A model generated the notes under the pieces. That model was given only the letters and a program-made list of their open reading frames with translations. It was not told the DNA's origin and searched no databases. From JBFELU01 sp041572755 (GTDB taxonomy: Bacteria; Actinomycetota; Acidimicrobiia; Spongiisociales; UBA11373): a stretch of 42,889 bases of DNA. The stretch lies in assembly GCA_041572755.1 (NCBI GenBank), contig JBFFRY010000023.1, forward strand, positions 1 to 42,889, written 5' to 3'. Below, one piece after another: positions 21,637 through 29,606 of this stretch (within the stretch, counting starts at the first letter, position 1; each line of letters begins with the position of its first letter). Made by a program: the position numbers and the translations under genes.

Positions 21637-22568
21637 CCGCCTCCCCTGCCTGGGTCGCCGACGCCACGGTCGAAGTGACCGGCGCCTCGAAGTGGTTCGG
21701 CCACAAGGTGGCGGTCTCCGACGTCAGCTGCGCGTTCGGGCCGGGGATCACCGGCCTGCTCGGCCCCAACGGAGCCGGGAAGACGACTCTGCTGCGGCTG
21801 GTGTGCGGGCTCATGACCCCGTCGGACGGGTCGGTGCGGGTCCTCGGCGATGATCCCCAGCGCAATCCCCGGGTCTACCGCCACTTGGCCCTCGTGCCGG
21901 AAGAGGACGCCGTGTACGGCTACCTCACCGGCCGGCAGTTCGTCGAGTACGCCGCCTCGCTCGCCGGGGTCCCCGTCGACCGCGCCGAGACCGCCCTGGC
22001 CACGGTCGAGTTGCAGGCGGATGCCGGGCGCCCCATCGCCGGATACAGCAAGGGGATGCGGCAGCGGGCCAAGGTTGCCGCGGCCCTGGTCTCCGACCCC
22101 AAGATCCTGGTGCTCGACGAGCCGCTCAACGGCACCGATCCGGTGCAGCGGGCCCGTCTCATCACCGCGTTCCGGCGGCTCGCCGAGGAGGAGCGGACGC
22201 TGATCGTCTCCTCCCACGTGCTCGCCGAGGTGGAGAGGATGGCCGACCGGGTGCTCGCCATGGTGGACGGCAAGCTGGCCGCCGCCGGTGACGTGGCCGC
22301 GATCCGTCGCGCCATGATCGACATTCCCTACCGGGTGCGAATCGACGCCGATAGGCCCCGGCCGCTGGCCGCGGCCCTCCTGGACCGGGCGGCCGTTGCC
22401 AGCATCGCCGTCGACGACGACGCCCTGCACGTGGAGACCGGCGATCTCGGGGAGCTGGGCCGGGCTTTGCCGGTGGTCGCTCGGGAGCTCGGCGCCCGCA
22501 TCACCCACTTCGAGCCGGAAGACGAGAGCCTCGAGAGCGTGTTCCGGTACCTCATGAGGCGGCGATGA
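21633..22568 (+). CDS. ABC transporter ATP-binding protein (second pair)
   Basis: A 311-residue ABC ATPase, paralogous to the first one in this operon. Walker A GPNGAGKTT, the signature YSKGMRQRAKVAAAL, Walker B ILVLDEPLNGTDP and SSHVLAEVE are all intact, so ATP hydrolysis is expected. LNGTDP in place of the usual TxGLDP is a mild deviation. A C-terminal domain of about 90 residues follows. The start at 21633 is fixed by the ATGA overlap with the upstream permease and by the domain beginning; a longer in-frame start is only a shadow of that permease. It pairs with the permease at 22565. Confidence 0.92.
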   Translation: MTASPAWVADATVEVTGASKWFGHKVAVSDVSCAFGPGITGLLGPNGAGKTTLLRLVCGLMTPSDGSVRVLGDDPQRNPRVYRHLALVPEEDAVYGYLTGRQFVEYAASLAGVPVDRAETALATVELQADAGRPIAGYSKGMRQRAKVAAALVSDPKILVLDEPLNGTDPVQRARLITAFRRLAEEERTLIVSSHVLAEVERMADRVLAMVDGKLAAAGDVAAIRRAMIDIPYRVRIDADRPRPLAAALLDRAAVASIAVDDDALHVETGDLGELGRALPVVARELGARITHFEPEDESLESVFRYLMRRR

Positions 22569-23311
22569 AGGTCTTCCTCACCATCGTCCGCAACAGCGTG
22601 CGGCAGCTCGTGGGCGGCAAGCGTTTGATCGCCCTCGGGCTCCTGGCCCTGGTTCCCGCCGTCGTGACCGCCGCCGTCACGAGCAACACGTCCCGGGCCG
22701 GGGCCTTCCGCAACTTCCACGATGCGCCGGTGGCGATGGTGTTCATCATCGTGCTCCCGATCGTCGCGCTGATCCTCGGCACGGCGTCGCTCGGAGACGA
22801 GCGGCGGGACCAGACCCTCTCGTTCCTCGTGTTGCGTCCCATCAGGCGGGAGACGGTGGCGGCGGCGAAGGTCAGCGCCGCGTGGCTGGCCTCGTGGATC
22901 GTGGTGGCATCCGGGGCAACCCTGGCGGCGGTGGCCCTGGGAGTGACGTCGCAACGGTGGGAGCCCCTCGGGGCGATCCTGGTGGGCACCGCCATCTCGA
23001 CCCTCGGCTACGTCGCCGTATTCACCCTGCTCGGCTACCTGACGGGCCGAGCCGTGCTCGCAGGCCTCGCCTACGTCTTCATCTGGGAGAGCGGCGTCAC
23101 GTTCGCCGCCGATTCGCTCGCCAACGTGTCGCTGTTCCGGATCGGCCTCACCGCATACACTGCTCTGGTGCCCGATTCCGCAGTGTTCCTCCGCGAACCG
23201 TTGGCGGCGCTTGAACCCGGTGTCTGGGGGGCGCTGGCGAAGGTCTTGGTGATCGGCGGGATCACCATCGGCGCCGCCGGCTTCCTGCTGCGCCGCCGCG
23301 ACGTCGTGTGA
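22565..23311 (+). CDS. ABC-2 type permease (second pair)
   Basis: A 248-residue membrane protein with about six hydrophobic segments and the loop LGDERRDQTLSFLVLRPIRR, matching the equivalent loop of the first permease (VPDRSGGTLAVYASRP). It is therefore a related ABC-2 permease, and the four-gene cluster is two complete half-transporter pairs that may act as one heteromeric exporter or two. ATG at 22565 overlaps the ATPase stop by 4 bp. The 63-bp gap downstream contains a 6-bp GC hairpin (23323-23338) without a T tract, then TACGCT (23341-23346), a likely promoter for the next gene. Confidence 0.87.
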   Translation: MKVFLTIVRNSVRQLVGGKRLIALGLLALVPAVVTAAVTSNTSRAGAFRNFHDAPVAMVFIIVLPIVALILGTASLGDERRDQTLSFLVLRPIRRETVAAAKVSAAWLASWIVVASGATLAAVALGVTSQRWEPLGAILVGTAISTLGYVAVFTLLGYLTGRAVLAGLAYVFIWESGVTFAADSLANVSLFRIGLTAYTALVPDSAVFLREPLAALEPGVWGALAKVLVIGGITIGAAGFLLRRRDVV

Positions 23312-23374
23312 CGGCCCCCGGACGGGCCTTCCGGCCCGACTACGCTTCCCCCGCCGGCACACCGTGGAGGAAGC

Positions 23375-23941
23375 GTGGCATTCAAATTCATCGAAGGGCT
23401 CGGCGACAAGCTGGGTGAAGCGGTGCTCGAGAGCGAACGCGACGTTGCCGCCGCCCTCGTCGAGAGGGTCAAAGGCCTCGAGCTCGACATCGATGATCTG
23501 GTCATCAGCTACTCCGCCGGCAAGGCAACGATCGGCGGAACGGCCGCCGACGATGACACCAGGGAGAAGGCGATCCTCGCGGTCGGCAACACCGAAGGCA
23601 TCGGCGAGGTCGAGGACGAACTGGTCGTCGGCACCACCGCGGAGGAGAGGGCGGCAGCCGAGAAGCAGCGCGAACACGCCGTGAAGCGGGCCAAGAAGAT
23701 GCGCAAGCAGTTCGACAAGCGCCGCAAGAAGGCCGCTAAGGCCGCCCAGGCGCAGGAAGCCGCCAAGTCGCTCTTCTACACGGTCGAGAGTGGCGACACC
23801 CTCTGGCAGATCGCCGACGAGCACTACGGGGACGGCTCGAAGTACCCGGTGATCTTCGAGGCGAACAGTCCGATGCTGAAGAACCCCGATCTGATCTACC
23901 CCGGTCAGGTCCTGCGAATCCCGCCGCTCGAAGACGAGTAG
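23375..23941 (+). CDS. BON-LysM protein, Kbp (YgaU)-like potassium-binding protein with basic linker
   Basis: A 188-residue protein. Residues about 1-18 resemble the N-terminal helix of E. coli Kbp. Residues 35-86 are a BON domain (DDLVISYSAGKATIGGTA, then AILAVGNTEGIGEVEDELV). Residues 134-184 are LysM (YTVESGDTLWQIADEHYG, then FEANSPMLKNPDLIYPGQVL). The domain order and the ANxPMLKxPDxIYPGQVLRIP ending match Kbp, a soluble cytoplasmic K+ sensor. Unlike E. coli Kbp (149 residues), the two domains are separated by a 45-residue Lys/Ala/Glu-rich helix (88-132) that looks like a basic coiled coil. No signal peptide. GTG at 23375 has GGAGG four bases upstream. A strong terminator follows. Confidence 0.88.
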   Translation: MAFKFIEGLGDKLGEAVLESERDVAAALVERVKGLELDIDDLVISYSAGKATIGGTAADDDTREKAILAVGNTEGIGEVEDELVVGTTAEERAAAEKQREHAVKRAKKMRKQFDKRRKKAAKAAQAQEAAKSLFYTVESGDTLWQIADEHYGDGSKYPVIFEANSPMLKNPDLIYPGQVLRIPPLEDE

Positions 23942-23961
23942 ACGCCGAGCCGACTCCTGGT

Positions 23962-23994
23962 GACGGCCCCGTTCCCGGGGGCCGTCGCCTTTTG
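23962..23994 (+). terminator. Intrinsic terminator after the Kbp-like gene
   Basis: A 9-bp GC-rich stem (gacggcccc 23962-23970 with ggggccgtc 23978-23986), a 7-nt loop, and a downstream run ending in four T. It lies about 20 bp past the Kbp-like stop codon and just before the leaderless murJ promoter. Confidence 0.8.
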
Positions 23995-24010
23995 CGGGTA
24001 AGTTGCCGCT

Positions 24011-25549
24011 GTGAGTTCGGGCACCGGTCGAAGCCTCTACCGGCGGATGGGGATCGCCGCGCTGATCGTCGCCGTCGGCGTGCTGCTGTCGCGGATCCTC
24101 GGCCTGGTCCGCCAGATCATCTTCGCCTGGCTCCTCGGTGCCGGGGCAACCGGCGACGAGTACTTCGTCGCCTTCCTCATCCCCGACTTCCTCAACTACC
24201 TGCTGGCCGGCGCCTACATGGCCATCACGCTGATCCCCATCCTGACCCGGCGGTTTGCCGTCGGCGACGACGAGGACGCCTGGCGGGCCTTCTGGGCGAT
24301 CGTCCGACCCCTGGCGATCGGTGTCACCGCACTGGTGATCATCGCCATGCCGCTGGTCGAGCCGATCCTGCGCGCCATCGAGCCCGGATTCACCGACGAA
24401 CAGGTCGCCAACGCCGCCCGGCTCACCCGCATCGTGCTCCCCGCCCAGGTGTTCTTCGTCCTCGGCCAACTCCTCACGGCCGTCCAGTTCGCCAGGGAGC
24501 GCTTCGTGATCCCAACCCTCGGCCCGCTGGTCTACAACGCCGCCATCATCCTCGGCGGGCTGGCCGGCGGTCTGGGACGCGACAATCCTTCGGCCGACGG
24601 CTTCGCCTGGGGGGCGCTGGTCGGGGCCATCCTGGGGATCTTCGTGCTCCAGGGATGGGGGGCCTACCGGGCCGGACTCCGCTTCCCGCACGGCTCGATC
24701 CGCCGCCACCCGGCGGTGCGGCGCTACTTCGCCCTGGCGATCCCGCTCATGCTCGGCCAATCCCTCGTGGTCCTCGACGAACAGCTCGGCCGGACCTTCG
24801 GTTCGCTCGTCAGCGACGGCGGGGTGTCGTGGCTCACCTTCGGCCGCCAGACCATGCTCGTGCCGGTGGGGGTGATCGCCCAGGCCGCCGGGGTCGCCAC
24901 CTATCCGTTCCTGGCCCGCCTGGTGGCCGAAGGCAAGCACCGCGAGATGGCACGGGCGGTGACCCGCGCCCTCACCTACGTGGTCGTGCTGAGCCTGGCC
25001 GCCTCGGCGGCCCTCATGGCGCTATCGGTCCCGATCGTGCGCCTCCTCTACGAGCGGGGATCCTGGGACGCGTTCGACACCACGGTCACCGCCGGCACCG
25101 TCGTGTTCTTTGCGATCGGGGTCCCGCTGTGGGGGGTGCAGCAGATCCTGGCCCGAGGGTTCTACGCCCGCGAGGAGATGTGGGCTCCCGTCGCCGTCGG
25201 CACGCTGGCGACTGCGGTGGCGGTGGGCCTGTACTGGGGACTGCACGAGGCGATGGGTGTCGACGGGCTGGCTCTGGCCAGCAGCCTGGCCATCCTGCTG
25301 TACACGGCCGTGCTGGCGGTGATCTGGTATCACCGCACCGGCTGGGGTGAGGCTCGCATCGTCGGGGCCGCGTCGCTCCGCACCCTCCCGGTCGCCGCCG
25401 GGGCCGGTGTGGCCGCCTGGGCGGCCGCAGAATGGCTCATCGACCGCTTTGCCGAGCGGGGTTTCGCATCCAGCCTCGCCGCCGCAGCGGTGGGATTTGC
25501 GGTGCTGGCGGCTCTCAGCTTCTTCCCGGCCCGCCGAGAAATGCGCTAA
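24011..25549 (+). CDS. murJ: Lipid II flippase MurJ (MviN family)
   Basis: A 512-residue polytopic membrane protein of the MOP exporter superfamily that flips lipid II across the membrane for peptidoglycan synthesis. About 14 hydrophobic helices are seen. Typical features are GVLLSRILGLVRQIIFAWLLGAG near the N terminus, the PDFLNYLLAGAYMAITLIPIL helix, and EQLGRTFGSLVSDGGVSWLTFGRQTMLVPVGVIAQA in the central part. Actinobacterial MurJ proteins often carry a large C-terminal regulatory domain with a pseudokinase; here the protein ends right after the membrane part. GTG at 24011 has a TAAGTT box (23999-24004) exactly 6 nt before it, so it is leaderless. The neighbouring endopeptidase gene is functionally related. 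Confidence 0.92.
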   Translation: MSSGTGRSLYRRMGIAALIVAVGVLLSRILGLVRQIIFAWLLGAGATGDEYFVAFLIPDFLNYLLAGAYMAITLIPILTRRFAVGDDEDAWRAFWAIVRPLAIGVTALVIIAMPLVEPILRAIEPGFTDEQVANAARLTRIVLPAQVFFVLGQLLTAVQFARERFVIPTLGPLVYNAAIILGGLAGGLGRDNPSADGFAWGALVGAILGIFVLQGWGAYRAGLRFPHGSIRRHPAVRRYFALAIPLMLGQSLVVLDEQLGRTFGSLVSDGGVSWLTFGRQTMLVPVGVIAQAAGVATYPFLARLVAEGKHREMARAVTRALTYVVVLSLAASAALMALSVPIVRLLYERGSWDAFDTTVTAGTVVFFAIGVPLWGVQQILARGFYAREEMWAPVAVGTLATAVAVGLYWGLHEAMGVDGLALASSLAILLYTAVLAVIWYHRTGWGEARIVGAASLRTLPVAAGAGVAAWAAAEWLIDRFAERGFASSLAAAAVGFAVLAALSFFPARREMR

Positions 25550-25599
25550 ACCCACAGCCCCAAAACGCCGCTACTGTCAGAAGACCCTTTGGGAACCAA

Positions 25600-26748
25600 A
25601 TGACCCGCTCAAAAACCCTTGCGATCGCCCTGCTCGTGGTGGCCGGGATGACCCCCCAGGCCGCGGCCCACCCCGAGATCAGCGGATCCCAGCACACGTT
25701 CGGCCAGATGGTCGACTACCCCCTGGTGTTCCCGGTGCAGGGCGACAACTACTTCTTCGATTCGTTCTGGGCGGGTCGGGCCGACGGGATCCACCACGCC
25801 CAGGACATCATGGCGGACAAGATGGTCCCGGTGGTGGCCGCGGCGTCGGGCACCATCCGCTACGTCAACTGGTCGAGCAACCCCAACGATCTCCGGCCCA
25901 GCAGATGCTGCACCCTGCAGATCGATCACGACGACGGCTGGGCCAGCAAGTACATCCACCTGAACAACGACACCCCGGGGACCGATGACGGGCAGGGCTG
26001 GGGCATCGTCGACGGGCTCCTCCCCGGATCCCGGGTCGAGGCCGGCCAGCTCATCGGGTGGGTAGGGGACAGCGGCAATGCCGAAGGGACCAACCCCCAC
26101 CTCCACTTCGAGTTGGTCGACCCCGAGGGAACCTACGTGAACGCCTATGAGGCGCTGCGAGCCGCCGAGAGTGGGGAGCCGATCACCATCGCTCCTCCCC
26201 CTCCGGCGGTGCCCCTCCCGGAATGCGACACGATGGGTCCCGGGGATGCCACCAAGCTCCTCAACCGCACCAAGCCGCTCCGCAAGGGAAGCAAGGGCAG
26301 AGCGGTCCGTCAGCTCCAGACGTTCCTGGCCGAACTGGGCTATCCGGTGGGGAGCATCGACGCCAAGTTCGGCAAATCGACACGCAAGGCCGTGCGGGAG
26401 TTTCAGCGGGATCACGGCCTGACCGACGACGGCATCGTGGGCAGCGGCACCCGGGCCGAGATCGCCGCGGTGCTGGAGGTCATCCAGTACGCCGCCGCCC
26501 TCCATCCCGAGGCCCGAGTGCTCCGACCTGGGGCCACCGGCGAGGACGTGACGCAGATCCAGCATCTCCTCGACCTCGCCGGCTATGACCCCGGCGCTCC
26601 GGACGGCGCCTACGGGGACCTCACCTCGGCGGCGGTGACCGAGTTCCAGACCGACCAGGGCATCAAGTCCGACGGGAAGGTGGGCCCCAAGACCCGCAAC
26701 ACCCTGGCCGACTACCTCGAGGTCGACGCCGCGACGATCTGCGGCTGA
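25600..26748 (+). CDS. Secreted M23 (LytM-type) peptidase with two peptidoglycan-binding repeats
   Basis: A 382-residue cell-wall protein. Residues 1-23 are a signal peptide ending near AAA-HP. Residues about 40-185 are an M23 zinc metallopeptidase domain with metal ligands His65 and Asp69 (HHAQD), His120 (KYIHLNN) and His167-Leu-His169, so it should be active and cut peptide cross-links. A Cys pair at 103-104 is unusual and may form a strained or intermolecular disulfide. A Pro-rich linker follows, then two PG_binding_1 repeats at about 275-340 and 343-375 (KGSKGRAVRQLQTFLAELGY and GATGEDVTQIQHLLDLAGY). ATG at 25600 is chosen for the signal peptide; TACTGT upstream is a plausible -10. Confidence 0.92.
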   Translation: MTRSKTLAIALLVVAGMTPQAAAHPEISGSQHTFGQMVDYPLVFPVQGDNYFFDSFWAGRADGIHHAQDIMADKMVPVVAAASGTIRYVNWSSNPNDLRPSRCCTLQIDHDDGWASKYIHLNNDTPGTDDGQGWGIVDGLLPGSRVEAGQLIGWVGDSGNAEGTNPHLHFELVDPEGTYVNAYEALRAAESGEPITIAPPPPAVPLPECDTMGPGDATKLLNRTKPLRKGSKGRAVRQLQTFLAELGYPVGSIDAKFGKSTRKAVREFQRDHGLTDDGIVGSGTRAEIAAVLEVIQYAAALHPEARVLRPGATGEDVTQIQHLLDLAGYDPGAPDGAYGDLTSAAVTEFQTDQGIKSDGKVGPKTRNTLADYLEVDAATICG

Positions 26749-26805
26749 CGGCCGACAAGCTCCCCTTCGACCCGGTAGGGTCCCAGCGACGTTCCGGGAG
26801 GGATA

Positions 26806-27258
26806 GTGGAGTTCGAGGAATTCATTGTCTTTGTTCACATCGTCGCCAGCATCGTCTGGGTCGGGGGCGCCATCGGCTTCGAAGTCATCGCCCATCGGGC
26901 CATGCAACGGGGCAACGAAGCCCTCTTGGGCCTCGCCCACGACGCCGAGTTCATCGGGCGGATCTTCGCCGCCAGTTCGGCGCTGGTGCTCGGCTTTGGG
27001 ATCTGGGCGGTCGCCGACCGTTCCTACATCTCGTTCGGCGACACCTGGGTGTGGCTCTCGCTCGTCATCACCGGGGTGCTGTTCCTGATGGGACCCCTGT
27101 TCTTCGCCCCTCAGTCGAAGCGCATGATCGCGCTCGGCGAGGACGGGGACTGGGAGGGGCTGCGGGCCGGAGGCCACCGCATCCTCCGGGTGGCCCATCT
27201 CGACTCGATCGCCGCTCTCGTCGTGGTCTACCTCATGGTGGTCAAGCCGGGGGCCTGA
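26806..27258 (+). CDS. Small integral membrane protein (DUF2269-like)
   Basis: A 150-residue membrane protein with four predicted helices. It begins EEFIVFVHIVASIVWVGGAIGFEVIAHR, an arrangement typical of the DUF2269/CopD-like small membrane families, where a conserved His in the first helix may bind metal or heme. Function is unknown. GTG at 26806 has a GGGAGGG stretch 3-9 bases upstream, and TAGGGT (about 26776-26781) is a plausible -10. It stands alone between the endopeptidase and a bidirectional terminator, with no clue to partners. Confidence 0.75.
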   Translation: MEFEEFIVFVHIVASIVWVGGAIGFEVIAHRAMQRGNEALLGLAHDAEFIGRIFAASSALVLGFGIWAVADRSYISFGDTWVWLSLVITGVLFLMGPLFFAPQSKRMIALGEDGDWEGLRAGGHRILRVAHLDSIAALVVVYLMVVKPGA

Positions 27259-27273
27259 GGCTCCCAGGCAACG

Positions 27274-27307
27274 CGAAGGGGGCGCTTCCAGAGAAGCGCC
27301 CCCTTCG
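27274..27307. terminator. Bidirectional terminator between DUF2269-like gene and sodN
   Basis: A perfect 14-bp stem, arms 27274-27287 and 27294-27307 (cgaagggggcgctt and its complement), with a 6-nt loop. It serves the plus-strand membrane-protein gene and could also end the minus-strand sodN transcript, 70 bp away. Long T runs are missing on both sides. The rest of the 120-bp gap (27308-27378) holds only a repeated ggctagccct and nothing else recognisable. Confidence 0.75.
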
Positions 27308-27378
27308 ATAGCCCGAACTCCGCCCGTACGGCTAGCCCTACTCTCAGGGCACCGCGCCGACCAGCGCAGCCTTCGCGG

Positions 27379-27768
27379 CTAGCCCTGCTTCGTCTTCCAG
27401 AAGATGTCGGCGATCTCGTCGATCAGTTCCAGCAGCTCTTGACCGACTGCAGGATCCATCGATTTCTTGGCATCACCGGCCTTCTTGGTCGCACGCCAGA
27501 ACAGGTCGTGCAGGTTCGGGAATTGTTCGAGGTGAGGCGGCTTGAAGTAGTCGGTCCACAGCACCCACAGGTGATGCTTGACCATTTCGGCGCGCTGCTC
27601 CTTGAGGCTCACGCAGCGCTGCCGGAAGACGTCGTCGTCGGAAGCCTCGTACTTCTCGGCGATCGCCTTCACCGACTCCGCCTCGATTCGAGCCTGGGCC
27701 GGGTCGTACACGCCGCACATGAGGTCGCAGTGAGCGTGAGCCACCTTCCTCGGCTTCAACGGGTTCAT
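27379..27768 (-). CDS. sodN: Nickel superoxide dismutase (NiSOD)
   Basis: A 129-residue precursor. After a short propeptide MNPLKPRKVAHA the mature protein starts His13-Cys14-Asp15, giving a mature length of 117 residues, exactly as in Streptomyces NiSOD. The nickel hook reads HCDLMCGVYDPAQA: the ligands His1, Cys2 and Cys6 of the mature protein are all kept, as is the HLEQFPNLHDLFW helix. The residue after Leu4 is Met, where nearly all NiSODs have a cis-proline (HCDLPCG). It dismutates superoxide in the cytoplasm. The ATG at 27768 has AGGAGG five bases upstream. The maturation protease gene sodX is divergent, 63 bp away. Regulation by a nickel-responsive repressor (Nur) is known in Streptomyces; no box is identified here. 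Confidence 0.96.
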   Translation of the reverse strand: MNPLKPRKVAHAHCDLMCGVYDPAQARIEAESVKAIAEKYEASDDDVFRQRCVSLKEQRAEMVKHHLWVLWTDYFKPPHLEQFPNLHDLFWRATKKAGDAKKSMDPAVGQELLELIDEIADIFWKTKQG

Positions 27769-27831
27769 CGATCCTCCTGAGGGTTCAACCCCCTCACCCT
27801 ACACTCGGCTGGTTCCCTGCCGGGAGGGAGG

Positions 27832-28251
27832 ATGCGCAGGGCCCGACGACACCTGGGAGCCGCCGGAGCGATCACCGCCGCCCTGCTCCTCGGGCGAGTG
27901 GTCCGCTACGAGATCAGCGAGGCGAGCATGATCCCGGTGCTCCACCCCGGGGACTGGGTGGTCGGGATCCGTCGCCCCCGCAGGATCGAACGCGGCCATG
28001 TGGTCGTCGTGGCCCTCCCCTCGGCGGGCATCGAGATCGTCAAGCGCGTGGCGGCCGTGGGCGGGGAACCGATCCCGGGCACGCCCGAGACACTGCCACC
28101 GAACACCCTGTGGCTGCTCGGCGACAACCCGGGCGCCGGCAGCGTCGACAGCCGCTCCCTGGGACCCTTCGAAGTCGACCGCGTTCGAGCCCGGATCGTG
28201 GCTCGCTATCGGCCCTGGCCTCCGCGGCGCCTCGACAGCGCCCGGGCATAG
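27832..28251 (+). CDS. sodX: Nickel-type superoxide dismutase maturation protease (S26 family)
   Basis: A 139-residue signal-peptidase-like serine protease. In this family it removes the NiSOD propeptide to expose the His-Cys amino terminus needed to bind nickel. A single N-terminal hydrophobic helix (about 8-24) anchors it. The Ser-Lys dyad is Ser32 in EASMIPVLHPGDWV and Lys71 in EIVKRVAAVGG, followed by LLGDNPGAGSVDSRSLGPF, the conserved S26 box. Its divergent neighbour is sodN, the usual partner, which makes this assignment firm. ATG at 27832 has GGGAGGGAGG directly upstream. The 3' end overlaps the convergent glgA gene by 46 bp. Confidence 0.93.
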   Translation: MRRARRHLGAAGAITAALLLGRVVRYEISEASMIPVLHPGDWVVGIRRPRRIERGHVVVVALPSAGIEIVKRVAAVGGEPIPGTPETLPPNTLWLLGDNPGAGSVDSRSLGPFEVDRVRARIVARYRPWPPRRLDSARA

Positions 28252-29606
28252 ACACTGCGGTATTCGACGGCCCGAGCCTCCCACGAGAAATCCCTCGCCA
28301 TCCCATTGGACATCAGCGTTCGCCAGCCGTCCCGGTCCCGGTAGGTGGCCAGGGCGTCGTCCAGCGCCGCCGCCAACGCTGCGGGGGTGAATTCGTCGAA
28401 GAGGAACCCGGTGCCGGTGCGCCGTTCCGGGTCCCATTGCTCGACGGTGTCGGCCAGCCCACCGGTGCGGTGAACCACCGGTGGGGTCCCGTAGCGCATG
28501 CTGTACATCTGGTTGAGCCCGCACGGCTCGAACCGGGAAGGCATCAGGAAGAGATCGGAACCCGCCTCGATCAGGTGGCCGAGCGGCGTGTCGAAGCCGG
28601 GCTCGAAGCCGACCCGGCCGGGGAATCTCGCGACCAGATCGGAGAACGCCACCTCGACGGCCGGATCCCCGGTCCCCACCACGGCCAACCGAACGGCACC
28701 CCGCTCGAGCAGTGGGGTGAGCACCGGGGGGAGCAGCCCGAAGCCCTTCTGCGCAGTCAGTCGGGACACGACACCCAACACCGGGGCATCCCCGGATTCG
28801 AAGGAGAACCGGTTCGCCAATGCGGCTCGATTGGGTGCCTTGCCTTCGGGAGTGTCGTAGCGGTGCGGCAAGTGTTCGTCCCGGCTCGGATCCCAGTCCG
28901 GCCCGATCCCATTGAGGATCCCCACCAGGTCGTCGGCCCGGGAGGCGAGCAGGCGGTGGAGGCCTTCGCCCCGCTCGGGTGTCGTGATCTCCGCCGCATA
29001 GGTGGGGCTGACGGTGGTGACGACTGCCGCGGTGCGGATCCCGGTCGCCAGGGCATTGAACTCGTCGCCGTCTGCAACAGCGGCGTCGAGCCCCATCACC
29101 GCCAGATCGGCGGCCGGGAACACCCCCTGGAAGGCCAGGTTGTGGATGGTCAGCACCACGGGTACTCGATCCCACGGGGCACCGGCCGCGGCGGCCTGGA
29201 CCGGGAGCAGTGCCGTATGCCAGTCGTTGGCGTGGAACACCTCGGGGACCCATCCGAGACTCCGGCAAGCGGCGGGGACCGCGGCGGTGAACATCGCATA
29301 GCGCAGATGCTCATCCGGTCCCGCCCGGTAGACCCGATCCCCCTCAAAGGCCTCGTGCCCGATCAGGCACACCGTCGGTGCGCCGTCCCCCGGCTCTCCC
29401 GCAACGGCGAGGGTGACCGACCCGAACGGGGCCACCTCCGATTCCCCGAGGATCCGCGCCCCCTCGATCCAGTCGTAGTGGGGCAGGAACACCGTCACCT
29501 CGTCTCCCCCGGCGGCGAGTGTCTCCGGCAGCCAGCGGGAGACGTCACCGAGGCCGCCGACGTGGGCCAGGGGTGCCCTCTCGGCCGTGACGAACCCGAC
29601 TCTCAC
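28206..29606 (-). CDS. glgA: Glycogen synthase (GT5, ADP-glucose type)
   Basis: A 466-residue glycosyltransferase family 5 enzyme elongating alpha-1,4-glucan from ADP-glucose. The N-terminal glycine loop reads LAHVGGLGDV: in most bacterial and plant synthases this is K-x-GGLxDV, so the Lys15 that contacts ADP-glucose is His here. VFHANDWHTALLP, LTIHNLAFQG, VVSRLTAQKG and EPCGLNQMYSMRYGT with the downstream RTGGLADTV loop are conserved. Length is normal. GTG at 29606 overlaps the glgC stop (GTGA), so synthesis of the two is coupled. The 3' end overlaps sodX by 46 bp. Confidence 0.93.
   Translation of the reverse strand: MRVGFVTAERAPLAHVGGLGDVSRWLPETLAAGGDEVTVFLPHYDWIEGARILGESEVAPFGSVTLAVAGEPGDGAPTVCLIGHEAFEGDRVYRAGPDEHLRYAMFTAAVPAACRSLGWVPEVFHANDWHTALLPVQAAAAGAPWDRVPVVLTIHNLAFQGVFPAADLAVMGLDAAVADGDEFNALATGIRTAAVVTTVSPTYAAEITTPERGEGLHRLLASRADDLVGILNGIGPDWDPSRDEHLPHRYDTPEGKAPNRAALANRFSFESGDAPVLGVVSRLTAQKGFGLLPPVLTPLLERGAVRLAVVGTGDPAVEVAFSDLVARFPGRVGFEPGFDTPLGHLIEAGSDLFLMPSRFEPCGLNQMYSMRYGTPPVVHRTGGLADTVEQWDPERRTGTGFLFDEFTPAALAAALDDALATYRDRDGWRTLMSNGMARDFSWEARAVEYRSVYARALSRRRGGQGR

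Noticed and set aside
23323..23338. Short hairpin after the second ABC permease as a terminator
   Set aside because: Only a 6-bp stem and no T tract; I see it as too weak to call.
26161..26748. The two peptidoglycan-binding segments as a DNA-level repeat
   Set aside because: The similarity is at protein-family level only; the DNA copies are strongly diverged.
25609..27198. A 529-codon minus-strand frame opposite the M23 peptidase and DUF2269-like genes
   Set aside because: Shadow frame. The plus-strand genes have signal peptide, metal ligands and family motifs; the antisense product has none.
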